A DNA stretch of 64,000 nt from an uncultured Pseudomonas sp. (GTDB lineage: Bacteria; Pseudomonadota; Gammaproteobacteria; Pseudomonadales; Pseudomonadaceae), in assembly GCF_943846705.1 (NCBI RefSeq), contig NZ_OX044366.1, positions 1,302,001-1,366,000 on the forward strand, written 5' to 3'. Positions 51,050 through 58,645 of this stretch are shown here, one piece after another (the stretch's first letter is position 1; each line of letters opens with the position of its first letter). The translations under genes were made by a program, and so were the position numbers. The notes under the pieces were generated by a model, which saw only the letters and a list, made by a program, of their open reading frames with translations, was not told the DNA's origin and did not search any database.

Positions 51050-52426
51050 TTACTTGCCGTAGATCTGTTCCGGCAGCCAGGTGATCAGCCCAGGGAACTG
51101 GTAGGCAATCACGAGCAGAAAGATCTGGATCAGGATAAACGGCAGCACACCCTTATAGATGGTGCTGGTGGGCACGGACGCCGGGGTGACGCCACGCAGG
51201 TAGAACAGCGCGAAGCCGAATGGCGGGGTGAGGAACGAGGTCTGCAGGTTCAGCGCAATCATCACGCCGAGCCAGACCGGGTCCAGGCCCATGGCCAGCA
51301 GTACCGGGCCGACAATCGGCACCACGACGAAGGTGATCTCGATAAAGTCGAGGATAAAACCGAGCAGGAAGATCACCACCATCACCAGGAAGAACGCGCC
51401 GAGCACGCCGCCGGGTAACTGGGCGAACACGTCCTCGATCATCGCCTCGCCGCCGAAGCCGCGGAATACCAGGGAGAACAGCGATGCACCGATCAGGATC
51501 ATAAAGACCATGGCGCTGATTTCGGTGGTGCCAGAGGCCACTTCACGCAATTGGCCGAAGTTCAGCTTGCCCTTGCAGAAGGCCAGCAGCATGGCGCCCA
51601 GTGCGCCGAGCGCGGCCGCTTCAGTCGGTGTAGCGTAACCGGCGAGAATCGAGCCGAGCACCGCGCCGATCAACAGCAGCGGCGGTACCAGGGCGTTGAT
51701 CAGCTTGCCCCACTCAATCGGTCCGAGCTCTTCCTGCGGCAATGCCGGCAGCTTCTTCGGCTGCAAAATTGCCACGGCGATGATGTAGAGAATGTACATG
51801 CCGACCAGCAGTAAGCCGGGGATTAGCGCACCGACGAACAGGTCGCCCACCGAAACGGTTTTCGGCGAGAAGATGCCCATCTTCAGCTGCGCCTGAGAGT
51901 AGGCGCTGGACATCACGTCACCCAGCAGTACCAAGACAATGGACGGCGGAATGATCTGCCCCAAGGTGCCGGTGGCGGCCAGGGTACCGGTGGAAATCGC
52001 CGGGTCATAACCGCGCCGCAGCATGGTTGGCAGGGCCAGCAAGCCCATGGTCACCACAGTGGCGCCGACAATCCCGGTAGAGGCGGCGAGTAGCGCACCG
52101 ACCACACACACGGAAATCGCCAGGCCGCCACGCAGGGTGCCGAACAGCCGTGACATGGACTCCAGCAGGTCCTCGGCGACCCGGGATTTCTCCAGCATCA
52201 CCCCCATAAACACGAACAGCGGCACCGCCAGCATGGTCTGGTTGTTCATGATGCCGAACAGGCGGTTGGGCAGGGCGCTCAGGTAGCTACCATCGAAGGT
52301 GCCGGTGAGGATGCCGATGCCAGCAAACAACAGCGACACGCCCCCCAGGGTGAAGGCCACCGGGTAACCGGCCATCAGGGCTGCGCAAATGCTGATAAAC
52401 AGCAGAATAGCCATTAACTCAGCCAT
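51050..52426 (-). CDS. TRAP transporter large permease (DctM-type)
   Basis: 458 residues from the ATG at 52424-52426, with GAGGAGGTG before it. About twelve transmembrane helices. DctM blocks: SICAALMAGYPVAFTLGGVSLLFAGIG, QTMLAVPLFVFMGVMLEKS, GALLAASTGIVGATVVTMGLLALP, TGTLGQIIPPSIVLVLLGDV and AALGALGAMLLAF. It forms the sodium-driven channel of the tripartite uptake system. Its start overlaps the end of the DctQ gene by eight bases. Confidence 0.94.
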   Translation of the reverse strand: MAELMAILLFISICAALMAGYPVAFTLGGVSLLFAGIGILTGTFDGSYLSALPNRLFGIMNNQTMLAVPLFVFMGVMLEKSRVAEDLLESMSRLFGTLRGGLAISVCVVGALLAASTGIVGATVVTMGLLALPTMLRRGYDPAISTGTLAATGTLGQIIPPSIVLVLLGDVMSSAYSQAQLKMGIFSPKTVSVGDLFVGALIPGLLLVGMYILYIIAVAILQPKKLPALPQEELGPIEWGKLINALVPPLLLIGAVLGSILAGYATPTEAAALGALGAMLLAFCKGKLNFGQLREVASGTTEISAMVFMILIGASLFSLVFRGFGGEAMIEDVFAQLPGGVLGAFFLVMVVIFLLGFILDFIEITFVVVPIVGPVLLAMGLDPVWLGVMIALNLQTSFLTPPFGFALFYLRGVTPASVPTSTIYKGVLPFILIQIFLLVIAYQFPGLITWLPEQIYGK

Positions 52427-52967
52427 GCGGCACCTCCTCGGCTGGCAAGCGGCCGCTGAGGATATTGGCAAATTTGATCAAGTCGGCGATGCCTTGTAAG
52501 ACCAGGCTGAAGACCAGCACCAAGATGATGCTCTTCTGCAGGTAGACGAATTTAAGGCCGCCCGACTCGCTGGAGCCTTCCAGGGTCGCCCAGGCGTTAC
52601 CGACGTAATCCCAGCTGGCCCAGCCGAGAAACAGGCAGACCGGCAGGAGAAAAAACAGCGTACCCAGGCTGTCGACCAGGGCTTTACGGCGGGGGCTGAA
52701 TTTCTGGTAGAAGATGTCGACGCGCACATGGCCGTTGCGCTGCAACACCCAGGCGCTAGCACCCATGAACACTAAGGCGTGAGCGTACAAAACGGCTTCC
52801 TGTAAGGCGGTCGCGCCGATACCAAAACCGTAACGCAGCACCACCACGATGGCGGTGCCGATCACCAAAAACAGGGTCAGCCAGGCGCAGGCTTTACCTA
52901 AGTTGCTATTGAGTGAGTCGATCAGATGAGCAAGGCCGAGCAGCAGGGGAGGTTTTTCGGACATCAT
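52419..52967 (-). CDS. TRAP transporter small permease (DctQ-type)
   Basis: 182 residues with four transmembrane helices (ACAWLTLFLVIGTAIVVVLRYGFGIG, AVLYAHALVFMGASAWVLQ, LGTLFFLLPVCLFLGWASWDYV, SIILVLVFSLVLQGIADL). RNGHVRVDIFYQKFSP is a DctQ-family marker. It partners DctM and is the first gene of the minus-strand unit. The binding protein is divergent at 53161. Confidence 0.92.
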   Translation of the reverse strand: MMSEKPPLLLGLAHLIDSLNSNLGKACAWLTLFLVIGTAIVVVLRYGFGIGATALQEAVLYAHALVFMGASAWVLQRNGHVRVDIFYQKFSPRRKALVDSLGTLFFLLPVCLFLGWASWDYVGNAWATLEGSSESGGLKFVYLQKSIILVLVFSLVLQGIADLIKFANILSGRLPAEEVPHG

Positions 52968-53126
52968 AAGTCCTTATGGTTATGAGCTTTGTGAGCAGGC
53001 AGGCCGGCGATTCTATGCAGGCCTGGGTATGTGCGGCAATGGCATTACAACTTTAGTCGTATCCGCTAGGCTTGAGAGTCACTTAGCTCTATTTTAGTTA
53101 AGCGCGGTGGGTCCGCAGTGATCCTG

Positions 53127-53137
53127 TGGTCAGACCA
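53127..53137. promoter_or_regulatory. Palindrome TGGTCAGACCA before DctP
   Basis: An 11-bp perfect inverted repeat (TGGTC-a-GACCA), 23 bases before the DctP start. It fits the TGGTNNNACCA pattern bound by FadR-type GntR regulators such as PdhR and LldR. No such regulator gene is adjacent. Confidence 0.45.
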
Positions 53138-53160
53138 ATACAACAATAAAGGAGCATTGC

Positions 53161-54261
53161 ATGAAACGTCGTCAAATTCTCGCAGCAGCAGGCGTCGGCC
53201 TTGCGGCCACGGCCCTGGCCGGCTGCAAGCAAGAAGCTGAAACCGCTGGTAAGCCCCAAGAAGGCGCGAGCGCTGAAACCTTTAACTGGAAAATGGTCAC
53301 CTCCTGGCCGAAAAACTTCCCCGGCGTAGGTGTCGGTGCTGAGCGCTTTGCCACGCTGGTGGAGGAAATGAGTAATGGCCGTCTGAAGGTCAAGGTCTAT
53401 GCCGCGGGCGAGTTGGTGCCGGCACTGGAAGTGTTCGATGCGGTGAGCCGCGGTACGGCCGAGATGGGCCATGGCGCGCCTTACTACTGGAAGGGCAAAG
53501 TCCCTGCCGCACAATTTTTCTGCGCCCTGCCATTTGGCCCGAATGCTCAGGAAATGAACGCCTGGCTGCACAAGGGCGGCGGCATGCAGCTGTGGGAAGA
53601 AACTTACAAACCCTTCGGCGTGCTGCCGATAGCCTGCGGCGCAACCGGCGTGCAAACCGCAGGTTGGTTCAATAAAGAAATCAACGGTGTTGAAGACTTC
53701 AACGGACTGAAGATGCGTACCCCCGGCCTGGGCGGCGAAGTGCTGACCAAGATGGGCGGTACCGTGGTCAACATGCCGGCGGGTGAAATCTTCACCGCGC
53801 TGCAAACCGGTGCTATCGATGCCACTGAGTGGATCGGTCCTTACAACGACCAGGCGCTGGGCCTGCACAAAGCAGCCAAGTACTACTACACCCCAGGCTG
53901 GCAAGAGCCGAACGTAACCTTTGAACTGGATATCAACATCAAGGCCTGGGAAACCTTGCCGGCCGACTTGCAGGCGATCGTTCGCGCGGCTGCCCGTGAT
54001 GTGAACGCCGACATGCTCGACGATTACAACGCGAAAAACATGGAGGCTCTGGAGCAACTCAAGGCTGAGGGCGTAGACGTTCGCCGTCTGCCGGACGAGG
54101 TGTTGGCCAAGCTCAAGGGCGTGGCCGCCGAAGTGGTCGACGCCAGCGCTGCTGCCGATCCGGTGGCGAGCAAGGTGTGGGCGCAGCAGAAGGCTTATCT
54201 GCAGCGTCTGTATGACTACGCCGAGCTGAACGAGAAGGATATTTACAACATTCGCGGCTAA
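53161..54261 (+). CDS. TRAP transporter substrate-binding lipoprotein (DctP/TakP family)
   Basis: 366 residues. The signal carries RR at 3-4 and a lipobox LAGC with the cysteine at 22, so it may be Tat-exported and lipid-anchored. The mature part has WKMVTSWPKNFPGVG, GELVPALEVFDAVSRGTAEMGH, YYWKGKVPAAQFF and DATEWIGPYNDQALGLH, of the TakP-like 2-oxo-acid branch. It serves the DctQ/DctM permease encoded divergently. It has AAAGGAG seven to eight bases before the ATG. A clear paralogue lies at 11436-12542. Confidence 0.95.
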   Translation: MKRRQILAAAGVGLAATALAGCKQEAETAGKPQEGASAETFNWKMVTSWPKNFPGVGVGAERFATLVEEMSNGRLKVKVYAAGELVPALEVFDAVSRGTAEMGHGAPYYWKGKVPAAQFFCALPFGPNAQEMNAWLHKGGGMQLWEETYKPFGVLPIACGATGVQTAGWFNKEINGVEDFNGLKMRTPGLGGEVLTKMGGTVVNMPAGEIFTALQTGAIDATEWIGPYNDQALGLHKAAKYYYTPGWQEPNVTFELDINIKAWETLPADLQAIVRAAARDVNADMLDDYNAKNMEALEQLKAEGVDVRRLPDEVLAKLKGVAAEVVDASAAADPVASKVWAQQKAYLQRLYDYAELNEKDIYNIRG

Positions 54262-54270
54262 TCCCGAGAA

Positions 54271-54420
54271 CCTGCCTAGGACCTGCAGCGCGTCGGCGAA
54301 ACTGCTTTAAAACAGCCTCGGAGTGCTTATTTACAGCCAGTAAATTCCGCTTCCTCGGCTGTTTTGATCAGCCGTAGGCTGTTACTAACGTAGCGCCTAG
54401 TCTCGCTCGCAAGATCAGAA
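54271..54420. repeat. 150-bp dispersed palindromic repeat
   Basis: Nested inverted repeats: AAAACAGCC (54309-54317) against GGCTGTTTT (54357-54365), and inside them ATTTAC-agcca-GTAAAT. The left flank has CCTAGGACCTGCAGCGCGTCGGCG. It resembles a common Pseudomonas intergenic repeat as I recall it. A worn copy is at 23286-23390. No coding content. Confidence 0.6.
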
Positions 54421-54440
54421 ATAGATTCTTAGCACACAGC

Positions 54441-54468
54441 AAAACGCCGGCTCTTGAGCCGGCGTTTT
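54441..54468. terminator. Bidirectional terminator between DctP and the thioesterase
   Basis: AAAACGCCGGCTC (54441-54453) and GAGCCGGCGTTTT (54456-54468), a 13-bp perfect stem. The plus side is followed by GGTTTTC and the minus side by GCTGTG. It lies between two convergent genes and can serve both. Confidence 0.85.
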
Positions 54469-54484
54469 GGTTTTCTATCGGGCG

Positions 54485-54886
54485 TCAGCGCCGTGCGGGT
54501 ACTGGGCGGGTACGGCCGCTGCCATCGATGGCGACAAACACGAACACCGCCTCGGTGACCTTGCGCCATTCGCTGGACAGCGGGTCATCGCTCCACACTT
54601 CGACCAGCATCTGGATTGAGCTACGGCCCACTTCCACGGTCTGCGTATAGAAGGACAGCTGTGCGCCCACCGCTACCGGCACGAGGAAGGCCATGCGATC
54701 GATGGCGACTGTGGCGACGCGCCCGCCGGCCACTTTGCTGGCCATGGCGGTGCCTGCCAGGTCCATTTGCGAAACCAGCCAGCCGCCGTAAATATCGCCA
54801 AAACCGTTGGTTTCACGCGGCAGTGCGGTGATCTGCAAAGCCAGATCGCCTTGCGGGATGGGGTCTTCCTGTTCGAAATCGTGCAT
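54485..54886 (-). CDS. Acyl-CoA thioesterase, YciA-like
   Basis: 133 residues, hotdog fold: NGFGDIYGGWLVSQMDLAGTAMASKVAGG near the start and VATVAIDRMAFLVPVAVGAQLSFYTQTVEVGRSSI. The catalytic acid is the aspartate in QMDLAG. It hydrolyses acyl-CoA. It is shorter than the family member at 139-624, lacking its charged tail. Confidence 0.92.
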   Translation of the reverse strand: MHDFEQEDPIPQGDLALQITALPRETNGFGDIYGGWLVSQMDLAGTAMASKVAGGRVATVAIDRMAFLVPVAVGAQLSFYTQTVEVGRSSIQMLVEVWSDDPLSSEWRKVTEAVFVFVAIDGSGRTRPVPARR

Positions 54887-55107
54887 CGGATAGGCTCGCG
54901 GCGCGGTTGTTTTTATTGGCGCGTTGCGGGGTACAGCGTTGGCCGTGAGGCAGGCTCTACGGCTATTGCGGGTACACCCGGCAGGCCCGCGGGACTGCGG
55001 GCGCAGCGAGTATAACGACTCAGCAGTCGCAGGGCGACCATAGCGCTTTGCCAGCGGGGGCCAGGACTGTACATCGCTGCAGGTAAAACATCGGCGGCGT
55101 CATCTAA
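54887..55107. other. Spacer upstream of the pstS regulatory region
   Basis: About 220 bases between the thioesterase start and the Pho box of pstS. No open frame with a ribosome binding site or recognisable motif is seen. It must hold the thioesterase promoter. Confidence 0.5.
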
Positions 55108-55136
55108 CTGTCACATTGATTACATACAGTCGTCAT
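55108..55136 (+). promoter_or_regulatory. PhoB half-site array before pstS
   Basis: CTGTCAC (55108-55114), ATTACAT (55119-55125) and TCGTCAT (55130-55136), each spaced by 11 bases, match the Pho box half-site CTGTCAT in six, four and five of seven positions. The array lies 58 bases before the pstS ATG, a fitting place for a PhoB-activated promoter. Confidence 0.7.
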
Positions 55137-55193
55137 GCGGCCTACAGATACTTGGCCCCGTTCAATCCAACACTGGTTTTTCAGGAGTAAGGC

Positions 55194-56162
55194 ATGAAAC
55201 TTAAGCGTTTGATGGCGGCCATGACATTTGTCGCCGCTGGCGTGGCTACCGCCACTGCGGTTGCTGCTGTCGACCCGGCTCTGCCGAGCTACACCAAGAC
55301 TTCTGGCGTATCGGGCAACCTGTCCAGCGTGGGTTCCGACTCCTTGGCCAACCTGATGACGCTGTGGGCTGAAGAGTTCAAAAAAGAATACCCGAACGTC
55401 AATATCCAGATTCAGGCCGCTGGTTCTTCTACCGCGCCACCGGCACTGACTGAAGGCACTGCCAGCATGGGCCCGATGAGCCGTGCGATGAAGGATGCCG
55501 AGATCCAGGCCTTCGAAGAAAAATACGGCTACAAGCCGACTGCCGTACCAGTGGCCATCGACGCCCTGGCGGTGTTCGTGCACAAGGACAACCCAATCAA
55601 GAGCCTGGATATCGCTCAGGTTGATGCGATTTTCTCCAGCACTCGCCTGTGTGGCGGCGCGACCGACATCAAGACCTGGGGCGATCTGGGCCTGACCGGC
55701 GAGTGGGCGGCCAAGCCAATTCAGCTGTTTGGTCGTAACTCGGTATCCGGCACCTACGGCTACTTCAAAGAAGAAGCCCTGTGCAAAGGCGACTATAAGG
55801 CTAACGTTAACGAGCAGCCGGGTTCGGCTTCCGTGGTGCAGTCGATCTCCAGCACCCTGAATGCCATTGGTTACTCGGGCATCGGTTACAAGACCTCCAG
55901 CGTGAAGACCGTACCGTTGTCGAAGAAAGGCGGCGAAGCCTTTGACGCCAACGAAGAAAACGCTCTGGCGGGCAAGTTCCCACTGGCGCGCTTCTTCTAC
56001 GTCTACGTCAACAAGGCGCCGAACAAGCCGCTGAGCCCGCTGGACGCCGAGTTCGTCAAGCTGGTGTTGTCCAAGCAAGGCCAGGAGGTTGTGGTGAAAG
56101 ACGGCTACATCCCGCTGCCAAGCAAAGTGGTCGAGAAAACCATGAAGGAACTGGGTCTGTAA
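55194..56162 (+). CDS. pstS: Phosphate ABC transporter substrate-binding protein
   Basis: 322 residues. A signal peptide (cleavage near 25, VAAVDPALP) is followed by the PstS fold with SGVSGNLSSVGSDSLANLMTLWAEEF and the phosphate loop AAGSSTAPPALTEGTASMGPMSRAMKDAE, then FGRNSVSGTYGYFKEEAL. It binds orthophosphate in the periplasm and delivers it to PstC/PstA. A PhoB array lies upstream. A hairpin terminator after it sets it apart from pstC. Confidence 0.95.
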   Translation: MKLKRLMAAMTFVAAGVATATAVAAVDPALPSYTKTSGVSGNLSSVGSDSLANLMTLWAEEFKKEYPNVNIQIQAAGSSTAPPALTEGTASMGPMSRAMKDAEIQAFEEKYGYKPTAVPVAIDALAVFVHKDNPIKSLDIAQVDAIFSSTRLCGGATDIKTWGDLGLTGEWAAKPIQLFGRNSVSGTYGYFKEEALCKGDYKANVNEQPGSASVVQSISSTLNAIGYSGIGYKTSSVKTVPLSKKGGEAFDANEENALAGKFPLARFFYVYVNKAPNKPLSPLDAEFVKLVLSKQGQEVVVKDGYIPLPSKVVEKTMKELGL

Positions 56163-56199
56163 GGACCGCCTGACTGGTTTGATTACCCAGTAAGTCGCA

Positions 56200-56233
56200 C
56201 GCCCGCCTTCGTTTACGAGAGGCGGGCGTTGCT
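56200..56233 (+). terminator. Terminator between pstS and pstC
   Basis: CGCCCGCCT (56200-56208) and AGGCGGGCG (56220-56228), a 9-bp GC-rich stem, followed by TTGCT. It lies 37 bases after the pstS stop and directly before the second PhoB array. Confidence 0.7.
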
Positions 56234-56262
56234 TTGTCACAGCGCTGTAACTTTTCTGTCAT
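56234..56262 (+). promoter_or_regulatory. PhoB half-site array before pstC
   Basis: TTGTCAC (56234-56240), CTGTAAC (56245-56251) and CTGTCAT (56256-56262), three direct repeats spaced by exactly 11 bases, with a perfect half-site last. This is a stronger match than that of pstS. It would allow the permease genes to be induced separately from pstS. Confidence 0.8.
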
Positions 56263-56344
56263 ATACAGCGGCTAAAGTTAGCCACTCGAATAGCGACAGA
56301 ACTCACTATGGCGCGCTCATGGCTGCGCAGAGACGCTCTTACCT

Positions 56345-58630
56345 ATGAATGACTTGGCTAGTGAAACCATGACCGCCACATCCAAATCCCTCGGGCTGGA
56401 CTTCAATACCCCGGCCCTGCAGCGCAAGCGCCGCTTGCGTGCACTCAAAGATCGTATGGCCCGCTGGGCAGTGTCGATTGGTGGTATGGCCGTACTGGGC
56501 GCCATCACCCTGATCTTCTTCTACCTGGCCTACGTGGTGCTGCCGATGTTTCAAGGCGCCAGCATCGAGAGCCGCGAGCCCGTGCCGGCGGCCTGGCTGA
56601 GTGACGCCGCCGCGCCGCTGTTGCTGACCCTGGAAGAGCAGAACCGGGTCGCCATGCGCCTGGACCAGAATGCTCAGGTGCAATTCTTCGATGCCAAGAG
56701 CATGCGCGCGCTGAGCACTGTGCAGCTGCCGTTGCCGGCGGATACGCAGATTGTCTCGGTCGGTCAGGATCAGCCGGGCAGCAACCGGGTCGCCCTCGGC
56801 CTGTCCAACGGTCAGGTGCTGGTGTTCCAGCATGCCTACAAGATTACTTACCCGAACGACGTAAAGACCATCAGCCCGAGCATCGAGTATCCGTTCGGCG
56901 AGCAGCCGATTGCGCTCGACGGCCAGGGCCGTGCGCTGGACCATGTTGCCCTCAGCCTGAACAGCGGCACCTTGATGCTGGCGGGCTCCACCGGCACTGA
57001 GTTGCATGTGCTGAGCATGGGCCGCGAAGAAAATCTGATGACCGGTGAAGTGACGCTCAGCGAAGAGCGTATCGCCCTGCCGCAGATTGCCGAGCCGATC
57101 AAGTCGCTGATTATCGACCCGCGGCATATGTGGATGTACGTGATCAACGGTCGCGCCACCGCCGACGTCTTCGACCTGCGCAGCAACAGCCTGAATGGCC
57201 GTTACAAGCTGCTGGCAGACGGCAAGCGCGAAGTCAGCAACGCCACGCCGTTGCTCGGTGGCATTTCGCTGATGATCGGTGACAGCCGTGGCGGTATCAG
57301 CCAGTGGTTTATGGTGCGCGAGGACGACGGCAAGGCCTCGTTGACCGCCATTCGCAGTTTCCAGCTGGCCGATAGCCCAATCACCCAGATTATTCCCGAA
57401 GAGCGCCGCAAGGGTTTCTTCGCTCTGGATACCAAGGGCAACCTGGGTATCTTCCACAGCACCGCGCACCGCACCTTGCTGGTTGAGTCGGTCGCTGAGG
57501 GCCAGGCCATGGCCGCCCTGTCGCCGCGCGCCAACCGTATGCTGGTGGAGCGCGACGGCCAACTGCAACGTTTGATCGTCGACAACCCCCACCCGGAAAT
57601 TTCCTGGAGCTCACTGTGGGGCAAGGTCTGGTACGAGAACTACGACGCGCCTGGCCATGTCTGGCAGTCGACGTCGGCGAGCACCGACAATGAACCCAAG
57701 CTGAGCCTCGCCCCGCTGGCCTTCGGCACCCTGAAAGCTGCGTTCTACGCCATGCTCCTGGCTGCGCCACTGGCCATCGCCGCTGCGCTGTACACCGCCT
57801 ATTTCATGGCCCCGGCACTGCGCCGTAAGGTCAAGCCGGTGATCGAACTGATGGAAGCGCTGCCGACGGTGATTCTCGGTTTCTTCGCCGGCCTGTTCCT
57901 CGCGCCTTATGTCGAAGGTCATCTGCCGGGCATCTTTAGCCTGCTGATCTTCACCCCCATCGGCATTTTGCTCGCCGGCTACCTGTGGAGCCGCCTGCCT
58001 GAGTCGATCCGCCTGAGCGTGCCGGACGGCTGGGAGTCGCTGCTGTTGATCCCGATGATCCTGCTGGTGGGCTATGTCTCGCTGGCCATGAGCGGGCATC
58101 TGGAGAACTGGTTGTTCGACGGCAATATGCGCCTGTGGCTGAGCAATGACCTGGGCATCGCCTTCGACCAGCGCAACGCCCTGGTGGTCGGCCTGGCCAT
58201 GGGCTTTGCGGTGATTCCAACGATCTTCTCGATTGCCGAAGACGCCGTGTTCAGCGTGCCCAAGAGCCTGACCTTCGGCTCTCTGGCCCTGGGCGCTACG
58301 CCTTGGCAGACTCTGACGCGGGTGGTGATTCTCACCGCCAGCCCGGGCATCTTCTCGGCGGTGATGATCGGCATGGGCCGCGCTGTCGGCGAAACCATGA
58401 TCGTGCTGATGGCCACGGGCAACACCGCGATCATGGACATGAACATCTTCGAAGGCCTGCGCACCCTGGCCGCCAACGTCGCGGTGGAAATGCCTGAGTC
58501 GGAAGTCGGCGGTACTCACTACCGCGTGCTGTTCCTCTCGGCGTTGGTGCTGCTCGGCTTCACCTTTGTCATGAACACCCTGGCAGAACTGGTACGCCAG
58601 CGTCTGCGCGTCAAGTACGCCTCGCTCTAA
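56345..58630 (+). CDS. pstC: Phosphate ABC transporter permease PstC, long form
   Basis: 761 residues, more than twice the classical PstC length. A first transmembrane helix (about 38-60) is followed by a predicted periplasmic domain of nearly 400 residues with repeated short strands (about 65-455), then the permease domain: LAFGTLKAAFYAMLLAAPLAIAAALYTAYFM, FFAGLFLAPYVEGHLPG and the ATPase-contacting EAA loop SLALGATPWQTLTRVVILTASPGIFSAV. It pairs with PstA and PstB. The long periplasmic insert is a feature of several pseudomonads; its role is unknown. pstA follows after 15 bases. Confidence 0.93.
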   Translation: MNDLASETMTATSKSLGLDFNTPALQRKRRLRALKDRMARWAVSIGGMAVLGAITLIFFYLAYVVLPMFQGASIESREPVPAAWLSDAAAPLLLTLEEQNRVAMRLDQNAQVQFFDAKSMRALSTVQLPLPADTQIVSVGQDQPGSNRVALGLSNGQVLVFQHAYKITYPNDVKTISPSIEYPFGEQPIALDGQGRALDHVALSLNSGTLMLAGSTGTELHVLSMGREENLMTGEVTLSEERIALPQIAEPIKSLIIDPRHMWMYVINGRATADVFDLRSNSLNGRYKLLADGKREVSNATPLLGGISLMIGDSRGGISQWFMVREDDGKASLTAIRSFQLADSPITQIIPEERRKGFFALDTKGNLGIFHSTAHRTLLVESVAEGQAMAALSPRANRMLVERDGQLQRLIVDNPHPEISWSSLWGKVWYENYDAPGHVWQSTSASTDNEPKLSLAPLAFGTLKAAFYAMLLAAPLAIAAALYTAYFMAPALRRKVKPVIELMEALPTVILGFFAGLFLAPYVEGHLPGIFSLLIFTPIGILLAGYLWSRLPESIRLSVPDGWESLLLIPMILLVGYVSLAMSGHLENWLFDGNMRLWLSNDLGIAFDQRNALVVGLAMGFAVIPTIFSIAEDAVFSVPKSLTFGSLALGATPWQTLTRVVILTASPGIFSAVMIGMGRAVGETMIVLMATGNTAIMDMNIFEGLRTLAANVAVEMPESEVGGTHYRVLFLSALVLLGFTFVMNTLAELVRQRLRVKYASL

Positions 58631-58645
58631 GGTCTGGGAAGGTAT

